Assembly (NCBI GenBank): GCA_937139495.1
Contig: CAKZQC010000007.1
Coordinates: forward strand, 1 to 64,000
Origin: an uncultured Saprospiraceae bacterium
GTDB lineage: Bacteria; Bacteroidota; Bacteroidia; Chitinophagales; Saprospiraceae
Reading direction: 5' to 3'
DNA: 64,000 nt
The position numbers and the translations under genes were made by a program. The first letter of the stretch is position 1. Each line of letters opens with the position of its first letter. Positions 61,289-64,000 of the stretch are shown here, one piece after another. Below the pieces are notes generated by a model, which was not told the DNA's origin, searched no databases, and was given only the letters and a program-made list of their open reading frames with translations.

Positions 61289-62155
61289 TTACTTAATAGG
61301 AATAGTTTGGAGCAAATCGGTCGTATTATAATACAATACAATCTCTACTCTATTGTTCATATCAGTGGCAACTGCGTCAGTTGTAGCATTGCCAATAGGG
61401 CGATATTGACCATAATAACTGACATACATTCGGTCATCGGCTATGCCCTTATTGGTCAGTGTATAAAGTACAGAAAGTGGTTGTCTAGAACTATTTTTCC
61501 AGTTGTTATTTTTGTCGCTATCAGCATCCGTATGACCTTTTATTTGTACTTGCAGACTGCTATCTTGCAGCAATACTTCTGCCAAAGTATAAATTGCCTC
61601 CCTCCCTTTGTCGGACAAAGAGCGACCACTCGAAGAGAACAAAAATTTATCATCAAAAGTTATCATCAAGCCATTATTTCCCAGCTCCAAATTGAGTTTC
61701 AAATCTGGATTAAGTGCATAAGCATCTAGCAGCTTTTGTCTAGTTAATTTCAAGGTATTATACTGCTCCTGCAAGCTTTCTTTGACCGCTACTAGTGGCT
61801 TAAATTCTTTTTGATAAATTTGATTTTCTTGTTTCATTTTAGCCGCCATGTTTTTGGATTCCTGCTCCACTGCTAGGCGTTCTTTTTGCGTTTTTTGGAG
61901 TACCGTTTCACAGAGGGCTACTTGTTTTTCCAGTTCTGTTATTTTAGAGCTCTTCTGTTCTACCGACTGCGTGGTCTGGTCCTCTAGCTTATTCAGGTTT
62001 CGTTTGGCTGCTGCCAAATTTGTTTTGGTCTCCAAAAAGGTATTCTCTAGCTTGATGTTTTCGGCTTGGAGTGCCTTATATTTTTTGGCTCCCACACAAC
62101 TCGTTAAGCAGGATACGGAGCCTATCAATAAGGCAAATAATAAATACTGTTTCAT
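61289..62155 (-). CDS. OmpA-family lipoprotein, shorter paralogue
   Basis: A 288-residue lipoprotein (signal ending CLTSC, Cys20) with a coiled coil (about 25-135) and a C-terminal OmpA-like domain: DKFLFSSSGRSLSDKGREAI, IKGHTDADSDKNNNW, SRQPLSVLYTLTNKG, and MNNRVEIVLYY. The usual peptidoglycan Arg is in NNRVEI. It has the same layout as its neighbour but is less repetitive. The two are tandem on the same strand with a 101-bp gap and probably share a function in envelope stability. Confidence 0.9.
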   Translation of the reverse strand: MKQYLLFALLIGSVSCLTSCVGAKKYKALQAENIKLENTFLETKTNLAAAKRNLNKLEDQTTQSVEQKSSKITELEKQVALCETVLQKTQKERLAVEQESKNMAAKMKQENQIYQKEFKPLVAVKESLQEQYNTLKLTRQKLLDAYALNPDLKLNLELGNNGLMITFDDKFLFSSSGRSLSDKGREAIYTLAEVLLQDSSLQVQIKGHTDADSDKNNNWKNSSRQPLSVLYTLTNKGIADDRMYVSYYGQYRPIGNATTDAVATDMNNRVEIVLYYNTTDLLQTIPIK

Positions 62156-62509
62156 AGGTTTTTGTTCAATTTTGCTCCAAAACTATCCTTAGTTCAGCAG
62201 AAAAGTATATTTTGTTGTTCTTAGAGTTAAGGTGTTTTTCTAGCTCTTAGTCATGTACATTTATTGTGACGAAGCAGATTATTCAAAGATTTGAGTATGA
62301 GCTCTATTATCGGAAGTCTCACTTCTAGCGTCTTACAGCAAAGCAGTCTTACCAAAAGCAACGCTAAGTTGTATTCGCACCAAAAAAATTATACTGTCCA
62401 AAAAAGTGTACATTTCTGATTTTTAGATTATGTTTCCACAAAAATACTTCTATTACTACAAATACCAACTATACTAAGTTTTCTATTTTTTTATAATTTG
62501 CTTATTTCT
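62156..62509. other. Intergenic region, 354 bp
   Basis: It lies between divergent genes, and holds a copy of the dispersed 45-bp repeat (62301-62348) and AT-rich sequence before the BtuF-like gene. No RNA or coding frame was seen. Confidence 0.5.
62301..62348 (+). repeat. Dispersed ~45-bp intergenic repeat, copy 5
   Basis: GCTCTATTATCGGAAGTCTC then ACTTCTAGCGTCTTACAGCA and AAGCAGTC, matching copy 4 at most positions. Confidence 0.65.
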
Positions 62510-63310
62510 ATGACCATGCAGACCACTACCGACCAAATGGGGCAGCAACTTAGCTTCCCTACTTTTCCGCTACGCATCGTTTCCTTGGTTCCTTCTCAAA
62601 CCGAACTGTTGCATTATTGGGGCTTGGGAGAGCGAATCGTTGGCATTACCAAATTTTGTGTTCACCCCGAAGAATGGTATCGTAACAAATCTCGTGTAGG
62701 AGGCACCAAAACAGTCGATTTAGAAAAAATAGCTGCTCTAAAACCTGATTTGATTATTGGAAATAAAGAAGAAAATAGCAAGGCAGATATAGTACAACTT
62801 CAAAAAAATTACCCTGTCTGGATGAGCGATTTGGTCACGCTCTCTGATGTCTGGGATATGTTTGCCCGACTGGGCAATATCCTACAAGTACAGCCACAAG
62901 CACAGCAACTTACCCAACAATTGCAAGCCGATTTCAAGCAATTGAATCAATTAGCGAAACCGATTAGCGTCGCTTATTTTATTTGGCAAAACCCCTACAT
63001 GGTCGCTGCTAGCGGCACTTTTATTGATACGCTACTACAAGCTGCTGGCTTTGTCAATGTTTTTGCTGATCAAGCACGCTATCCAAGCTGTACCGCTGCT
63101 AATATAGCGGCATTGCAGCCCGACTGTATTTTTTTATCGTCTGAACCCTACCCTTTTCGCGAAAAGCATATAGCGGATTTTCAAGCCATTTGCCCACAGG
63201 CAACTATCAAAATTGTAGATGGAGAATTATTTTCGTGGTATGGCAGTCGATTGCTACACACGGTCGATTATCTACAAACCTTACAACAGGATTTGTCTTT
63301 AGAGACTTAG
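62510..63310 (+). CDS. BtuF-like helical-backbone metal/cofactor-binding protein
   Basis: The ATG at 62510 is used; a TTG four codons earlier is less likely. The 266-residue protein has the TroA/BtuF fold pattern: RIVSLVPSQTELLHYWGLGERIVGITKFCVHP, a central long helix region (about 120-150), then AASGTFIDTLLQAAGFVNVF and LQPDCIFLSSEPYPFREKH. It resembles ABC-transporter receptors for cobalamin or iron chelates. No signal peptide or lipobox is seen, which is unusual for a transporter receptor, so a cytoplasmic role is possible. No permease or ATPase gene is nearby. Confidence 0.8.
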   Translation: MTMQTTTDQMGQQLSFPTFPLRIVSLVPSQTELLHYWGLGERIVGITKFCVHPEEWYRNKSRVGGTKTVDLEKIAALKPDLIIGNKEENSKADIVQLQKNYPVWMSDLVTLSDVWDMFARLGNILQVQPQAQQLTQQLQADFKQLNQLAKPISVAYFIWQNPYMVAASGTFIDTLLQAAGFVNVFADQARYPSCTAANIAALQPDCIFLSSEPYPFREKHIADFQAICPQATIKIVDGELFSWYGSRLLHTVDYLQTLQQDLSLET

Positions 63311-63312
63311 CT

Positions 63313-63462
63313 TTGAGTACAGGACAAAAATTAAAAATACTTATTCCAAAGGCATTATTTAGCCTCCAATAAGGTGCTAAGCACTTTGAAAGTGCTTAGC
63401 ACCTACACCTCTCTACTAATTAAACCCCTCACATTACTTGAAATAAGTTTTGTCCTCTACTT
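63313..63462. mobile_element. Inverted-repeat element (AGTACAGGACAAA family), short copy
   Basis: GAGTACAGGACAAAA at 63315-63329 mirrors TTTTGTCCTCTACTT near 63448-63462. The interior has a perfect ~15-bp hairpin GGTGCTAAGCACTTT with its complement (63373-63403). It does not contain the 221-bp repeat carried by its relative at 30203. No coding frame. Confidence 0.6.
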
Positions 63463-63491
63463 AGGACTTAGCTAGTATTACAAAAAAAGTG

Positions 63492-63499
63492 TACTTTTG
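63492..63499 (+). promoter_or_regulatory. Candidate -7 box of recQ
   Basis: TACTTTTG lies 12 bp before the recQ ATG, so the leader would be very short. A weak TTA at about 21 bp upstream is the only -33 candidate. Confidence 0.4.
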
Positions 63500-63510
63500 T
63501 AGCCATTCTT

Positions 63511-64000
63511 ATGACACAACTAACACCACATCAAGCACTAAAAAAATACTGGGGATTCGACGATTTTCGTCCCTTGCAGTTGGATATTGTACAAGCTGCC
63601 TTATCGGGCAAAGATACGCTGGCACTACTCCCCACAGGAGGGGGCAAATCTGTCTGTTTTCAGGTGCCTGCCTTGTGTATGGAGGGCGTTTGTATCGTGG
63701 TATCGCCACTCATCGCCTTGATGAAAGATCAAGTCAAAAACTTGCAAAAAATTGGCGTTTCGGCACAAGCCATTTATTCTGGATTGAAGTATCAGGATAT
63801 TGATAGAATATTGGACAACTGTGTACATGGAGGGGTCAAGTTTTTGTATCTGTCGCCTGAGCGACTCCGTACAGAACTGCTATTGGCTCGCTTGCCCAAA
63901 ATGAAGGTTTGCCTTTTGGCAATAGATGAGGCTCATTGTATTTCGCAGTGGGGCTACGATTTTCGTCCCTCTTATTTGGGTATTGCGGAGGTACGAACGC
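63511..64000 (+). CDS. recQ: ATP-dependent DNA helicase RecQ, 5' part
   Basis: The reading frame is open from the ATG at 63511 to the window edge (163 codons), so the gene is incomplete here. The start MTQLTPHQALKKYWGFDDFRPLQ is typical of RecQ. Helicase motifs seen are Walker A LLPTGGGKS, VVSPLIALMKDQV (motif Ia), YLSPERL, and the DEAH box IDEAHCISQWG followed by YDFRPSYLGI (the usual His before DFRP is Tyr). RecQ unwinds DNA in recombination and fork repair. Confidence 0.95.
   Translation, partial: MTQLTPHQALKKYWGFDDFRPLQLDIVQAALSGKDTLALLPTGGGKSVCFQVPALCMEGVCIVVSPLIALMKDQVKNLQKIGVSAQAIYSGLKYQDIDRILDNCVHGGVKFLYLSPERLRTELLLARLPKMKVCLLAIDEAHCISQWGYDFRPSYLGIAEVRT

Noticed and set aside
1-64000. 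CRISPR array or cas genes
   Set aside because: No regularly spaced repeat-spacer pattern and no Cas-like protein was seen; the dispersed repeats are singletons in different gaps.

Overview
The window is an AT-rich chromosomal segment from a member of the Bacteroidota. The evidence is several markers of that phylum: two secreted proteins with type IX secretion (T9SS) C-terminal sorting domains, a GldM-like lipoprotein, a large DUF2723 membrane protein, a MutS2 with an Smr domain, DUF547 and DUF2490 proteins, many short-lipobox lipoproteins, almost no Shine-Dalgarno sequences, and -7 boxes of the TAnnTTTG type. A gliding marine lineage such as Saprospirales would fit, but that is inference. No rRNA, CRISPR array or intact transposase was seen.

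Layout. 0-10 kb: a lone tyrosine recombinase beside a GC-rich repeat block, then uvrA, a degenerate M48-type lipoprotein with a GT-C-like membrane protein, DUF2750, an aldo/keto reductase, and a minus-strand run of lipoprotein, CobW-type GTPase and acetyltransferase. 10-26 kb: mostly envelope and secreted proteins (a 432-aa unknown, an M43 metalloprotease, a T9SS cargo protein, an OmpA-like/GldM-like pair, and a run of lineage-restricted secreted proteins), with malate dehydrogenase among them. 26-31 kb: mutS2, guaC and an ATP-grasp protein separated by repeat-rich DNA. 31-43 kb: a decayed lipoprotein locus, an RluA-type pseudouridine synthase, an sbtA-sbtB-DUF2490 operon (bicarbonate uptake), an acyl-CoA dehydrogenase, TatD, DUF547 and a tandem pair of small paralogues. 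43-55 kb: housekeeping genes (surE, hemB, an NlpC/P60 hydrolase, tRNA-Leu, trigger factor, two ArsR-type regulators, a DUF2723 protein, lpxD, PAP2, a zinc-ribbon protein). 55-64 kb: a 1.1-kb gene-free block of nested repeats, a PgpH-like c-di-AMP phosphodiesterase, two OmpA lipoproteins, a BtuF-like protein and the start of recQ.

The most unusual content is non-coding. At least four families of short elements with terminal inverted repeats but no transposase are scattered between genes. A 221-bp, strongly structured sequence occurs twice, differing at only 3 positions, and each copy sits inside an element with different terminal repeats. It has a 7-bp closing helix, a perfect 16-bp hairpin and two mutually exclusive helices, so it could be a mobile structured RNA or regulatory cassette. 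A separate ~45-bp repeat is found in at least five intergenic gaps. Other points of interest are the SbtAB-porin operon, an M48 homologue lacking its zinc site, a frameshifted lipoprotein beside a paralogous remnant, and two tandem duplications that include leader DNA.

Many gene starts were moved inward from non-ATG or early codons to ATGs that give a clean lipoprotein or signal peptide; these choices are stated in the entries.
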